This document shows positions 1 to 5,231 of a stretch of 5,231 nucleotides of DNA, piece by piece. The position numbers and the translations under genes are program-made. The number at the start of each line of letters is the position of its first letter. Position 1 is the first letter of the stretch. The notes beneath the pieces are model-generated. The model ran no database searches. It saw nothing but the letters and a program-made list of their open reading frames with translations, and had not been told where the DNA came from. The stretch is from the NCBI GenBank assembly GCA_004195335.1, contig SDWK01000511.1, forward strand, positions 1-5,231, read 5' to 3'. The stretch is from Shewanella sp. GTDB taxonomy: Bacteria; Pseudomonadota; Gammaproteobacteria; Enterobacterales; Shewanellaceae.

Positions 1-648
1 CATCATTCACCGGCGTGACATTGATGGCTAAGGTTGAGGTATCAGCGCTTGAGCCATCGGTCAGGCTATAGGTGACAACCGGCACCGCGCCGTTATAGTT
101 AGCCGCAGGAGTAAAGGTGTACGCGCCATGGCTGTCTAAGCTGAATGTTCCGACATCAGCGATATCGATATCACTACCATCGGCCTGATAAACCGTCGCA
201 GCGCCAGCAACCGTAAAGCTAGTCACCGTAATATCACCGTCGACGCTGCTGCCATCGATCACGTTGCCACCCACTTGCGGGCTGTCTTCGGCTATGGTGC
301 GGACTTCATTATTATCGGTGAAATCATCATTCACCGGCGTGACGTTGATGGCTAAGGTTGAGGTATCAGCGCTTGAGCCATCGGTCAGGCTATAGGTGAC
401 AACTGGCACCGCGCCGTTATAGTTAGCCGCAGGAGTAAAGGTGTACGCGCCATGGCTGTCTAAGCTGAAGCTTCCGACATTAGCGATATCAATATCACTA
501 CCATCGGCCTGATAAACCGTCGCATCGCCAGCAACAGTAAAGCTAGTCACTGAAATATCACCGTCGACGCTGCTGCCATCGATCACATTGCCACCCACTT
601 GCGGGCTGTCTTCGGCTATGGTGCGGACTTCATTATTATCGGTAAAGT
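1..648 (-). repeat. Two 324-bp coding tandem repeats of the adhesin (type B, 108 residues each)
   Basis: Positions 1-324 and 325-648 are in-frame copies of the same unit. By eye they differ at about 13 of 324 positions, including a few amino acid changes (for example D/A and N/D). Each unit encodes one Ig-like domain with TIAEDSPQVGGNVIDG near its start, YTFTPAANYNG in the middle and AINVTPVNDDFTDNNE at the end. The left copy is cut by the window edge or runs straight into further copies. The high nucleotide identity suggests recent duplication or gene conversion. Confidence 0.93.
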
Positions 649-1624
649 CATCATTAACTGGAGTAACAGTGATATTCAAGCTAGCGCTGGAGCCCGTATT
701 CACCGTATAGGTGATAACCGGGACTGTGCCATTCCAGTTTTCATTAGGAGTAAAGGTATAGCTGCCATCGGTGTTGAGTACTAAGCTGCCGTCATCCAAT
801 ACCACCGTAGTGCCGGCGCTGTAGGTGCTGCCTTCGACGTCAAAACTAACCACACTCAGGTCATTGTCGATATCGGCGTCGTTATCGAGCACATTGCCCG
901 TCGCAACAGTATCTTCGGCTATGGTATTGCTGTCATCTGCCAGATTGCTGGCATCATCCACCGGGGTCACCACTAGGGTCAAGCTAGCGCTGGAGCCCGT
1001 ATTCACCGTATAGGTGATAACCGGAACAGTACCATTCCAGTTTTCATTTGGAGTAAAGGTATAGCTGCCATCAGTATTCAGCACCAAGCTGCCATCATCT
1101 AATGCCACCGTAGTGCCGGCGCTGTATGTATTGCCCGCCACCTCGAACCCCACCACACTCAGGTCACTATCTACGTCGATGTCATTGTCTAATACATTAC
1201 CCACCGCAACACTGTCTTCTGCCACTGTGTTACTGTCATTTTCCAGGGCCGAAGGCTCATCGACGTCAATGCCATCAATCCCCTTCGTAGTATCACCGCC
1301 ATTTTGAGTACTACCTACCGTCGAATAACCTGCCGCAGCAATAGTTTCATCTCCGGTTCGTCCCACAGAGATTAAGTGACTTCCGCCCTCGTTACTGACT
1401 CCAGGGCCCGCATCATCGACAACCTGATCAATTTGACCTTGATATAAAACGGTGCCATCTTCATACGCTATGTTGAGCTCAGCATTATCTTGAATAAAGA
1501 GAATTGATCCAGCCTGAATATGTTTACCTTGGGTGACATTTCCCACTACATTGTTAACTTCAATCTTGATATCACCACGAGCAAGTAAAACTTCTCCAGA
1601 CTGCGTAATTACTACTTTTTTCAA
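1..1624 (-). CDS. Giant repeat adhesin, LapA/BpfA-like, with N-terminal retention module (partial, 5' end only)
   Basis: This is the first 541 codons of a long open frame that runs off the left edge without a stop. Residues 1-65 resemble the FecR-like retention module of LapA/BpfA adhesins, with a VVITQSGEV start, an IQAGSILFIQ turn and an AYEDGT strand. This module holds the protein in its TolC-type outer membrane pore. TIAAAGY at residues 94-100 matches the di-alanine site cut by the periplasmic protease LapG, close to where LapA is cut (about residue 108). From about residue 130 there are Ig-like/cadherin-like (VCBS or tandem-95 type) repeats with VLDND, YTFTP and VTPVND motifs, rich in Asp and probably calcium binding. 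The inferred role is attachment and biofilm formation after type I secretion; the C-terminal RTX/secretion signal lies outside the window. I chose the TTG start at 1624 because GGAG sits 7 nt upstream. An in-frame ATG at 1690 would add 22 residues but has no clear ribosome site. The family is fairly certain, the exact start is not. Confidence 0.9.
   Translation of the reverse strand, partial: MKKVVITQSGEVLLARGDIKIEVNNVVGNVTQGKHIQAGSILFIQDNAELNIAYEDGTVLYQGQIDQVVDDAGPGVSNEGGSHLISVGRTGDETIAAAGYSTVGSTQNGGDTTKGIDGIDVDEPSALENDSNTVAEDSVAVGNVLDNDIDVDSDLSVVGFEVAGNTYSAGTTVALDDGSLVLNTDGSYTFTPNENWNGTVPVITYTVNTGSSASLTLVVTPVDDASNLADDSNTIAEDTVATGNVLDNDADIDNDLSVVSFDVEGSTYSAGTTVVLDDGSLVLNTDGSYTFTPNENWNGTVPVITYTVNTGSSASLNITVTPVNDDFTDNNEVRTIAEDSPQVGGNVIDGSSVDGDISVTSFTVAGDATVYQADGSDIDIANVGSFSLDSHGAYTFTPAANYNGAVPVVTYSLTDGSSADTSTLAINVTPVNDDFTDNNEVRTIAEDSPQVGGNVIDGSSVDGDITVTSFTVAGAATVYQADGSDIDIADVGTFSLDSHGAYTFTPAANYNGAVPVVTYSLTDGSSADTSTLAINVTPVND
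649..1254 (-). repeat. Two 303-bp coding tandem repeats of the adhesin (type A, 101 residues each)
   Basis: Positions 649-951 and 952-1254 are in-frame copies with a 303-bp period. They share exact blocks such as 676-721 versus 979-1024 (46 nt). Each encodes an Ig-like domain with AEDxVAxGNVLDND, YSAGTTV, GSYTFTPNENWNG and TYTVNTGSSAS. They are N-terminal to the type B units and related to them (same AEDS and YTFTP framework), but shorter and clearly diverged. Confidence 0.9.
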
Positions 1625-1631
1625 TTCAATT

Positions 1632-1635
1632 CTCC
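1632..1635 (-). promoter_or_regulatory. Ribosome binding site GGAG for the TTG start of the adhesin
   Basis: On the minus strand GGAG lies 7 nt before the TTG at 1624-1622, within the optimal spacing range. It is the main reason for preferring the TTG over the in-frame ATG at 1690, whose upstream sequence has no comparable purine-rich site. Confidence 0.65.
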
Positions 1636-1715
1636 AGAAAGATAAACACCACGGCCGCAACAACGACAGCAAGCCAGCAACACAATTCATGTGACCAGCT
1701 AAAAAACCGAGCGGC

Positions 1716-1744
1716 ATGTTACATTTTCAGTTGAATTAAGTCAA
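1716..1744 (-). promoter_or_regulatory. Sigma70-type promoter of the adhesin gene
   Basis: On the minus strand the -35 box TTGACT (1744-1739) is 17 nt from the -10 box TAACAT (1721-1716). They match the consensus at 5 of 6 and 4 of 6 positions. Transcription would start near 1709, giving a leader of about 85 nt before the TTG start, or about 19 nt before the alternative ATG at 1690. It is the best promoter match seen upstream of the adhesin. It is predicted from sequence only. Confidence 0.6.
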
Positions 1745-1773
1745 TTATTGAGCAGTTGAAACAGCTGCGAGAT

Positions 1774-1793
1774 CGATATAAAGCCGATATAAA
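1774..1793. promoter_or_regulatory. Direct repeat CGATATAAA x2, 11-bp period, candidate regulator site
   Basis: CGATATAAA occurs at 1774-1782 and again at 1785-1793, one DNA turn apart, placing both copies on the same helix face. They lie about 65 to 85 bp upstream of the predicted adhesin transcription start, a usual place for an activator. The binding protein is not identifiable. It also sits between the two opposing promoter-like sequences of this intergenic region. Confidence 0.35.
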
Positions 1794-1831
1794 AACCAGC
1801 TTCGCCTACTTTAATGGCACAAGCGTCTAAC

Positions 1832-1860
1832 TTGACGAATTGTCCAGAACAAATTATAGA
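1832..1860 (+). promoter_or_regulatory. Rightward promoter-like sequence in the adhesin-regulator intergenic region
   Basis: The -35 box TTGACG (1832-1837) is 17 nt from the -10 box TATAGA (1855-1860). A transcript would start near 1867 and run towards the 3' end of the convergent AraC-family gene. No convincing gene follows; only a 35-codon ORF starts at 1872. It could drive an antisense or small RNA, or be a chance match in AT-rich DNA. Confidence 0.3.
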
Positions 1861-1871
1861 AAGTATTCAAC

Positions 1872-1979
1872 ATGAAAACCTATGCGGTATTAGTGCATGA
1901 TTACTATATTCATACGCGGGTTAATTGGGATTACACACTCTTGAACATGCTCATACCAAGGTGGCATAGAGAAAACTGA
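1872..1979 (+). CDS. Possible small protein of 35 residues, unrecognised
   Basis: An ATG at 1872 opens a 35-codon frame ending in TGA, with product MKTYAVLVHDYY... rich in aromatic residues. It follows a promoter-like sequence, but the gap from the predicted transcription start to the ATG is only about 5 nt and there is no good ribosome site (only a weak GAAAG). I do not recognise the product, and no membrane segment or known motif is visible. It may well be a chance ORF. The rest of 1625-2049 shows no other coding signal. Confidence 0.15.
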   Translation: MKTYAVLVHDYYIHTRVNWDYTLLNMLIPRWHREN

Positions 1980-2015
1980 TTCGAGAGATTAATCCAGAGA
2001 GGGCTGAACCATAAT

Positions 2016-2046
2016 TAAAAATAGCAGGGAATGATTTGAACCTTGC
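2016..2046 (-). terminator. Weak intrinsic terminator after the AraC-family gene
   Basis: On the minus strand GCAAGG (2046-2041) can pair with CCCTGC (2029-2024) across an 11-nt loop, with one A-C mismatch. It is followed by TATTTTTAATT. It begins only 3 nt after the TAG stop. The stem is short, so termination would be modest, but position and T-run fit the end of the regulator transcript and would insulate the adhesin gene from it. Confidence 0.4.
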
Positions 2047-2049
2047 ACA

Positions 2050-2925
2050 CTACAAGATTCGCCGCCTAAATTCTAACGGTGACATATGATATTCACGCTG
2101 AAAAATATCATAAAACCGGCTAACTGAACCAAACCCGGCCTCTAAAGCGATAGTTAAAACGGGGCTCTCGGTGTCGACTAACAATGCCTGAGCGTGTTGT
2201 AAGCGCAGCTGATTAATATATTGTTTAATTGAAACTCTCATGACACGATTAAATAACTTCATCGCATAGTTTTTATGTAACCCCGTGGAGTTAGCAACAT
2301 CGGCAATAGTGACCTTCTGATCATAATGGTCAGCAATATAACGCAGCATGGTTTGTATATGGGTCAATCCGCTCAAGTTCGGTGTGTTATTGTCTTTACA
2401 CGCCTTATTTGCTAACTCATAGGTGCTGTAATTCTCAATCGACATGCGCCGGATCCGGCCACGAATTTCATTGATAACCTGTACCGTCATCATATGATTA
2501 TTTTTAGTCAGATCCTTTTCCCAGATCTGAGTGATCTGTTCATCACAGGCATATAAGCTATCAGAAACCAATACCTCCCCATGTAAAAGCTGACTGACAA
2601 ACTCATTGGGTAGCTTCCAGGTTAAGAATGCTTGTAAGGGTACATAGACATTAACCAGCTCACCCTCACCATGTGTCGCGGTCATCTGATGTGGAAAGGA
2701 GGCCCAAAACAGTAACATACGTCCTTCCGGTACGCTTATCTTCTTACCGTTGAATAGATAATCGGCGGAGCAGTTAAATAGATAGTTAATCTCTATATGC
2801 CCATGCCAATGACTATGGGGCATCACCTTGGGTTGTAGCCTTCTGAAGCCAAACTTATGCTCCATCCCTTGGGTTTCAAGCGGACTGCTGTCGCTGAAGG
2901 CAATTTTTTGAACCCAATCCAACAT
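2050..2925 (-). CDS. AraC-family transcriptional regulator, MelR-like
   Basis: This DNA-binding regulator has 291 residues from the ATG at 2925; the frame extends to a TTG at 2943, giving 297. Numbering below uses the longer form. Residues 35-100 form a cupin-like effector domain with MPHSHWHGHIEIN, LLFWASFPHQMT and YVPLQAFLTWKLP, which closely parallel E. coli MelR (SHWHG, LFWACTPHQLT, FLSWPL). The C-terminal 100 residues are two helix-turn-helix units: VTIADVANSTGLHKNYAMKLF (211-231), and LTIALEAGFGSVSRFYDIF (263-281) ending with the family's MSPLEFRR. MelR activates melibiose uptake and breakdown genes, but none is in the window, so the effector and targets here are unknown. I prefer the ATG because GGCGG lies about 9 nt upstream, while the TTG has only AT-rich sequence before it. 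It is divergent from the yfbR-dgt operon and on the same strand as the adhesin. Family is sure; the specific name melR is not justified. Confidence 0.93.
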   Translation of the reverse strand: MLDWVQKIAFSDSSPLETQGMEHKFGFRRLQPKVMPHSHWHGHIEINYLFNCSADYLFNGKKISVPEGRMLLFWASFPHQMTATHGEGELVNVYVPLQAFLTWKLPNEFVSQLLHGEVLVSDSLYACDEQITQIWEKDLTKNNHMMTVQVINEIRGRIRRMSIENYSTYELANKACKDNNTPNLSGLTHIQTMLRYIADHYDQKVTIADVANSTGLHKNYAMKLFNRVMRVSIKQYINQLRLQHAQALLVDTESPVLTIALEAGFGSVSRFYDIFQREYHMSPLEFRRRIL

Positions 2926-2968
2926 ACTCGTAAACCGCCACAATATTTAAAAATATAAATCTGAATCT

Positions 2969-2997
2969 ACAATAACTATTCGATGTAAAGAAACCAA
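2969..2997 (-). promoter_or_regulatory. Candidate promoter of the AraC-family gene
   Basis: On the minus strand TTGGTT (2997-2992) is 17 nt from TATTGT (2974-2969). The -10 box matches at 4 of 6 positions and the -35 box only at 3 of 6, as would suit a gene needing an activator. The start would fall near 2962, giving a short leader of about 37 nt before the ATG at 2925. Confidence 0.3.
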
Positions 2998-3013
2998 GGG
3001 ATAATAATTCATT

Positions 3014-3029
3014 TGCCTGCCTACAGGCA
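3014..3029. promoter_or_regulatory. Perfect inverted repeat TGCCTG-N4-CAGGCA, candidate operator
   Basis: Six bases pair perfectly across a 4-nt spacer (CCTA). It lies midway between the candidate leftward promoter (2969-2997) and the candidate rightward promoter (3052-3080), where one dimeric regulator could affect both transcripts. There is no T-run on either strand, so it is unlikely to be a terminator. The binding protein is unknown. Confidence 0.35.
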
Positions 3030-3051
3030 TAGGTAGCCAGATCTTAGCCTG

Positions 3052-3080
3052 TTGACGACTCATAGCAAAATGATAATTAT
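3052..3080 (+). promoter_or_regulatory. Candidate promoter of the yfbR-dgt operon
   Basis: TTGACG (3052-3057) is 17 nt from AATTAT (3075-3080), with 5 of 6 and 4 of 6 consensus matches. Transcription would begin near 3087, leaving a leader of about 62 nt before the yfbR ATG. It is the only reasonable -35/-10 pair I found in this stretch. Confidence 0.35.
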
Positions 3081-3148
3081 TTGCCTCTATCAGGAAGGCT
3101 TGTGCTAATGTAACTTGATGTAGTCATTGTATTAAGTAGCAAAATAGC

Positions 3149-3736
3149 ATGAGTCACTTATTCGCCCATCTCGCTCGCATGAAATTAATTCAACGCTGGC
3201 CATTAATGTATAATATTAGAAGCGAAAACGTACAAGAGCATTCCTTACAAGTGGCTATGGTTGCACACGCCCTGGCTATTATCAGCAATCAAAAATTTGG
3301 AACGCAACTTAGCCCGGACAGAGCTGCAACCGTCGCCATCTTTCACGACGCCAGTGAGATCTTAACGGGTGATCTGCCCACCCCGGTTAAATACTTCAAT
3401 AAAGAGATAGAGGCCGAATATAAAAAAATCGAGGCCATCGCAGAACACAGATTATTAGAGATGGTGCCTGAAGAGTTTAAGAATGACTATAAGAGCCTTT
3501 TATCCAGTGAGTATGCCGACATTGAATACAAACGGCTGGTCAAATCCGCCGATACCCTGTGCGCATTCCTTAAGTGTTTAGAGGAACATAGAGCCGGGAA
3601 TAATGAGTTTAATACCGCCAAAAAACGACTCGAACAGTCATTAGAACAGAATCCGGATCCTGCAGTTAAATATTTCATTGATTGCTTCATTCCCAGTTTT
3701 AAACTCAACCTCGATGATATTAATAGACTACTTTAA
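3149..3736 (+). CDS. yfbR: 5'-deoxynucleotidase YfbR (HD domain)
   Basis: This cytoplasmic metal-dependent phosphohydrolase removes phosphate from deoxyribonucleoside 5'-monophosphates to give deoxynucleosides, in nucleotide pool control. The 195-residue product aligns along its whole length with E. coli YfbR (199 residues): [55 protein letters not shown] and [21 protein letters not shown]. By alignment with the E. coli enzyme, the HD metal ligands are H31, H66, D67 and D135, the catalytic acid region includes E70 and D75, and R16-W17 are the residues that select deoxyribose. All are present. The start is the first ATG and fits the family length; its ribosome site is weak (AAG about 13 nt upstream). 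The dGTPase-family gene follows 21 bp later on the same strand, so the two are probably one operon. Confidence 0.96.
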   Translation: MSHLFAHLARMKLIQRWPLMYNIRSENVQEHSLQVAMVAHALAIISNQKFGTQLSPDRAATVAIFHDASEILTGDLPTPVKYFNKEIEAEYKKIEAIAEHRLLEMVPEEFKNDYKSLLSSEYADIEYKRLVKSADTLCAFLKCLEEHRAGNNEFNTAKKRLEQSLEQNPDPAVKYFIDCFIPSFKLNLDDINRLL

Positions 3737-3746
3737 CTCGCAAAAA

Positions 3747-3751
3747 TAAGG
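3747..3751 (+). promoter_or_regulatory. Ribosome binding site TAAGG of the dGTPase gene
   Basis: AAGG ends 6 nt before the ATG at 3758, inside the 21-bp gap after yfbR. It fixes the start of the downstream gene and indicates independent translation initiation on a shared transcript. Confidence 0.65.
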
Positions 3752-3757
3752 TTACCG

Positions 3758-5092
3758 ATGACAGAGTCCCTATGGCTAGAAAGGCGTCTGACCGAAGAGA
3801 AGAAACGACGCAATGATCACCGCAGTCCCTATCAAAGGGATCGAGCGCGGATCCTTCACTCTGCGGCATTCAGACGTTTACAAGCTAAGACACAAGTACT
3901 CGGTGTAGGCATGAACGACTTCTATCGCACCCGTCTCACTCACTCATTAGAGGTGTCTCAAATCGGGACCGGAATTTGTGCCCAGATAAAGCAGAAACGG
4001 CCGGAATTAGATCACCTGTTTGATTCAATGAGTTTAATTGAATCTATTTGCCTCGCCCACGATATCGGTCACCCGCCATTTGGCCATGGCGGAGAGGTCG
4101 CACTCCACTATATGATGCGCGATCACGGCGGCTTCGAAGGTAATGGGCAAACATTCAGAATACTCACAGGTCTGGAACCCTACACTGAATTTTATGGCAT
4201 GAACCTTTGTCGACGTACCCTATTGGGGATCTTAAAATATCCAGCTCCTTACTCGATGTTATTTCGCACTTCGGGTAACAAACCGGTCAACAACATCAGG
4301 CAGCTTAAACCATCAGAGTGGACGCCGGTGAAAGGGATTTTCGATGATGACAGTCAGATCCTCGATTGGGTACTCGCACCATTAAACGGATCGGATAGAG
4401 AAAGATTTTTATCTCATCGAGATATTGGTGCCAAAAAACATCTGCGCACCCAGTTTAAATCATTAGATTGCTCAGTGATGGAACTTGCCGACGACATTGC
4501 TTACGCCGTACATGATCTCGAAGATGCAATAGTCATGGGCATTGTCACGCCATCTCAATGGCTGCACGATGTCGAGTCTAAACTGATTAACAGCCAGGAT
4601 GCATGGATCAAAGAGGAGTTTACTCACATAGGACATAATCTGTTCTCTCACCAACACCATCTCAGAAAAGATGCGATCGGTACTTTGGTCAATGGATTTG
4701 TTACCGCCATTAATATTGTTGAAGATGAAGCATTTGTCGAACCGCTGTTACGTTTCAATGCGGGCCTCGATGACAGCTTCTCGGAAGCCTTAGAGGTATT
4801 AAAACAGTTTGTGTATAAATATGTGATCAGAAAGCCTGAGATCCAGATGCTGGAATATAAGGGGCAACAAATAGTGATGGAACTGTTCGAAGCATTTGAG
4901 TCTGATCCAGAGCGATTACTGCCAACCCATACCCAGGAACGCTGGCGAGAGAGCCACAACAAAGGCCAAAACAGCCATCGTGTTATCGCCGATTACATAT
5001 CCGGCATGACGGATGAATTTGCCGCCAGACTTCATCAGCACCTCTTCAGTCCTAAGGCGGGATCGATGATAGAACTCAATAGAGAGCTTTAG
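3758..5092 (+). CDS. dgt: dGTPase-family deoxynucleotide triphosphohydrolase, probable antiphage type
   Basis: Enzymes of this family split dGTP (and often other dNTPs) into deoxynucleoside and triphosphate in the cytoplasm, lowering dNTP pools. The 444-residue product carries the family signatures in order: [20 protein letters not shown] and KTQV (23-46), RLTHSLEV with HD-site H62 (59-66), [14 protein letters not shown] with H101, D102, H105, H110 and E113 (100-113), [12 protein letters not shown] (125-136), and [17 protein letters not shown] with the last metal Asp (242-258). No key residue is missing. It is shorter than E. coli Dgt (about 505) and fits the dGTPase-like group common in Vibrio and Shewanella. 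A dGTPase from Shewanella putrefaciens protects against phage by dNTP depletion (established for that protein; transfer to this one is inference). It lies 21 bp after yfbR, probably in the same operon. Its last codons (NREL-stop) fall inside the first copy of the 74-bp downstream repeat. Substrate preference cannot be read from sequence. Confidence 0.95.
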   Translation: MTESLWLERRLTEEKKRRNDHRSPYQRDRARILHSAAFRRLQAKTQVLGVGMNDFYRTRLTHSLEVSQIGTGICAQIKQKRPELDHLFDSMSLIESICLAHDIGHPPFGHGGEVALHYMMRDHGGFEGNGQTFRILTGLEPYTEFYGMNLCRRTLLGILKYPAPYSMLFRTSGNKPVNNIRQLKPSEWTPVKGIFDDDSQILDWVLAPLNGSDRERFLSHRDIGAKKHLRTQFKSLDCSVMELADDIAYAVHDLEDAIVMGIVTPSQWLHDVESKLINSQDAWIKEEFTHIGHNLFSHQHHLRKDAIGTLVNGFVTAINIVEDEAFVEPLLRFNAGLDDSFSEALEVLKQFVYKYVIRKPEIQMLEYKGQQIVMELFEAFESDPERLLPTHTQERWRESHNKGQNSHRVIADYISGMTDEFAARLHQHLFSPKAGSMIELNREL

Positions 5093-5231
5093 ACTTTCAG
5101 CGAATGTTCTGGGTGTGATGATAAAGTCCTAAGGCGATGACAGAAATACACCATTGAGAGCTTTAGACTTTCAGCGAATGTTCTGGGTGTGATGATAAAG
5201 TCCTAAGGCGATGATAGAAATACACCATTGA
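5082..5231 (+). repeat. 74-bp tandem direct repeat beginning in the 3' end of dgt
   Basis: Copy 1 (5082-5155) and copy 2 (5156-5229) differ at one base only (C5141 versus T5215). The last two bases of the window agree with the start of a third copy. Copy 1 includes the final codons and TAG stop of the dGTPase gene. Each unit can fold: 5087-5097 pairs with 5123-5134 as 11 pairs with one bulged C and one G-T pair, around a 25-nt loop; the same holds 74 bp further on. No T-run follows the stem, so it is not a standard terminator. A diverged partial copy seems to lie inside the coding sequence at 5048-5092. The array may continue beyond the window. Confidence 0.93.

Noticed and set aside
599..1307. 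Three plus-strand ORFs of 61-64 codons (599-784, 825-1013, 1113-1307)
   Set aside because: They lie antisense to the adhesin repeats, recur with the repeat period and have Ser/Thr/Leu-rich compositions typical of reverse-frame shadows.
2024..2046. GGTTCAAATC on the minus strand, resembling a tRNA T-loop, suggesting a tRNA fragment or integration site
   Set aside because: The flanking bases pair at only 3 of 5 T-stem positions and no anticodon arm or acceptor stem is visible; the sequence is better read as the loop of a weak terminator.
2941..2943. TTG at 2943 as the start of the AraC-family gene
   Set aside because: There is no ribosome site before it and an ATG six codons later has GGCGG upstream; it remains a minor alternative.
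3487..3708. Minus-strand ORF of 73 codons inside yfbR
   Set aside because: The overlapping plus-strand frame is a full-length match to YfbR; this frame has no promoter, ribosome site or recognisable product.
4472..4962. Two minus-strand ORFs of 62 and 104 codons inside dgt
   Set aside because: They are antisense to conserved dGTPase coding sequence and encode low-complexity Ser-rich products with no family resemblance.
5087..5208. The stem in each 74-bp unit as an intrinsic terminator of dgt
   Set aside because: The stem is bulged with a 25-nt loop and no T-run follows on either strand; it may still have a role in RNA stability.
5082..5231. CRISPR array
   Set aside because: The units are contiguous 74-bp direct repeats with no unique spacers between them.

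Overview
The window looks like a chromosomal segment of a marine gammaproteobacterium, most likely Shewanella or a close relative. The pointers are a LapA/BpfA-type repeat adhesin, YfbR and dGTPase proteins of gammaproteobacterial type, and moderate GC content. The genus is inferred from remembered protein families, not from a search.

Layout. Positions 1-1624 (minus strand) hold the 5' third or less of a giant surface adhesin gene that runs off the left edge: an N-terminal retention module, an Ala-Ala cleavage-site candidate, then two kinds of Ig-like/cadherin-like tandem repeat (303-bp and 324-bp units). Positions 1625-2049 are intergenic. They carry a good sigma70-type promoter for the adhesin, an 11-bp-period direct repeat upstream of it, a second promoter-like sequence pointing the other way with a doubtful 35-codon ORF, and a weak terminator for the next gene. 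Positions 2050-2925 (minus) encode a MelR-like AraC-family regulator. Positions 2926-3148 are the divergent control region between this regulator and the rightward operon, with a perfect 6-bp inverted repeat between two candidate promoters. Positions 3149-3736 and 3758-5092 (plus) encode a YfbR-type 5'-deoxynucleotidase and a dGTPase-family dNTP triphosphohydrolase, 21 bp apart and probably co-transcribed. From 5082 to the right edge lies a 74-bp tandem repeat whose first copy includes the last codons of the dGTPase gene.

How the parts work together. The two HD-domain enzymes both degrade deoxynucleotides: one removes triphosphate from dNTPs, the other removes phosphate from dNMPs. The operon therefore looks like a dNTP pool control module. 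Related dGTPases, including one from Shewanella putrefaciens, have been shown to defend against phage by depleting dNTPs, so an antiphage role is a reasonable hypothesis. The adhesin is presumably secreted by a type I system and held at the cell surface under LapD/LapG control; none of those partners is in the window. The MelR-like regulator has no sugar-utilisation genes beside it, so its targets are unknown; the adhesin promoter and the divergent operon are the nearest candidates.

The strongest items for a second look are the dNTP-degrading gene pair, the 74-bp tandem repeat that seems to derive from the 3' end of the dGTPase gene, and the start and control region of the adhesin.
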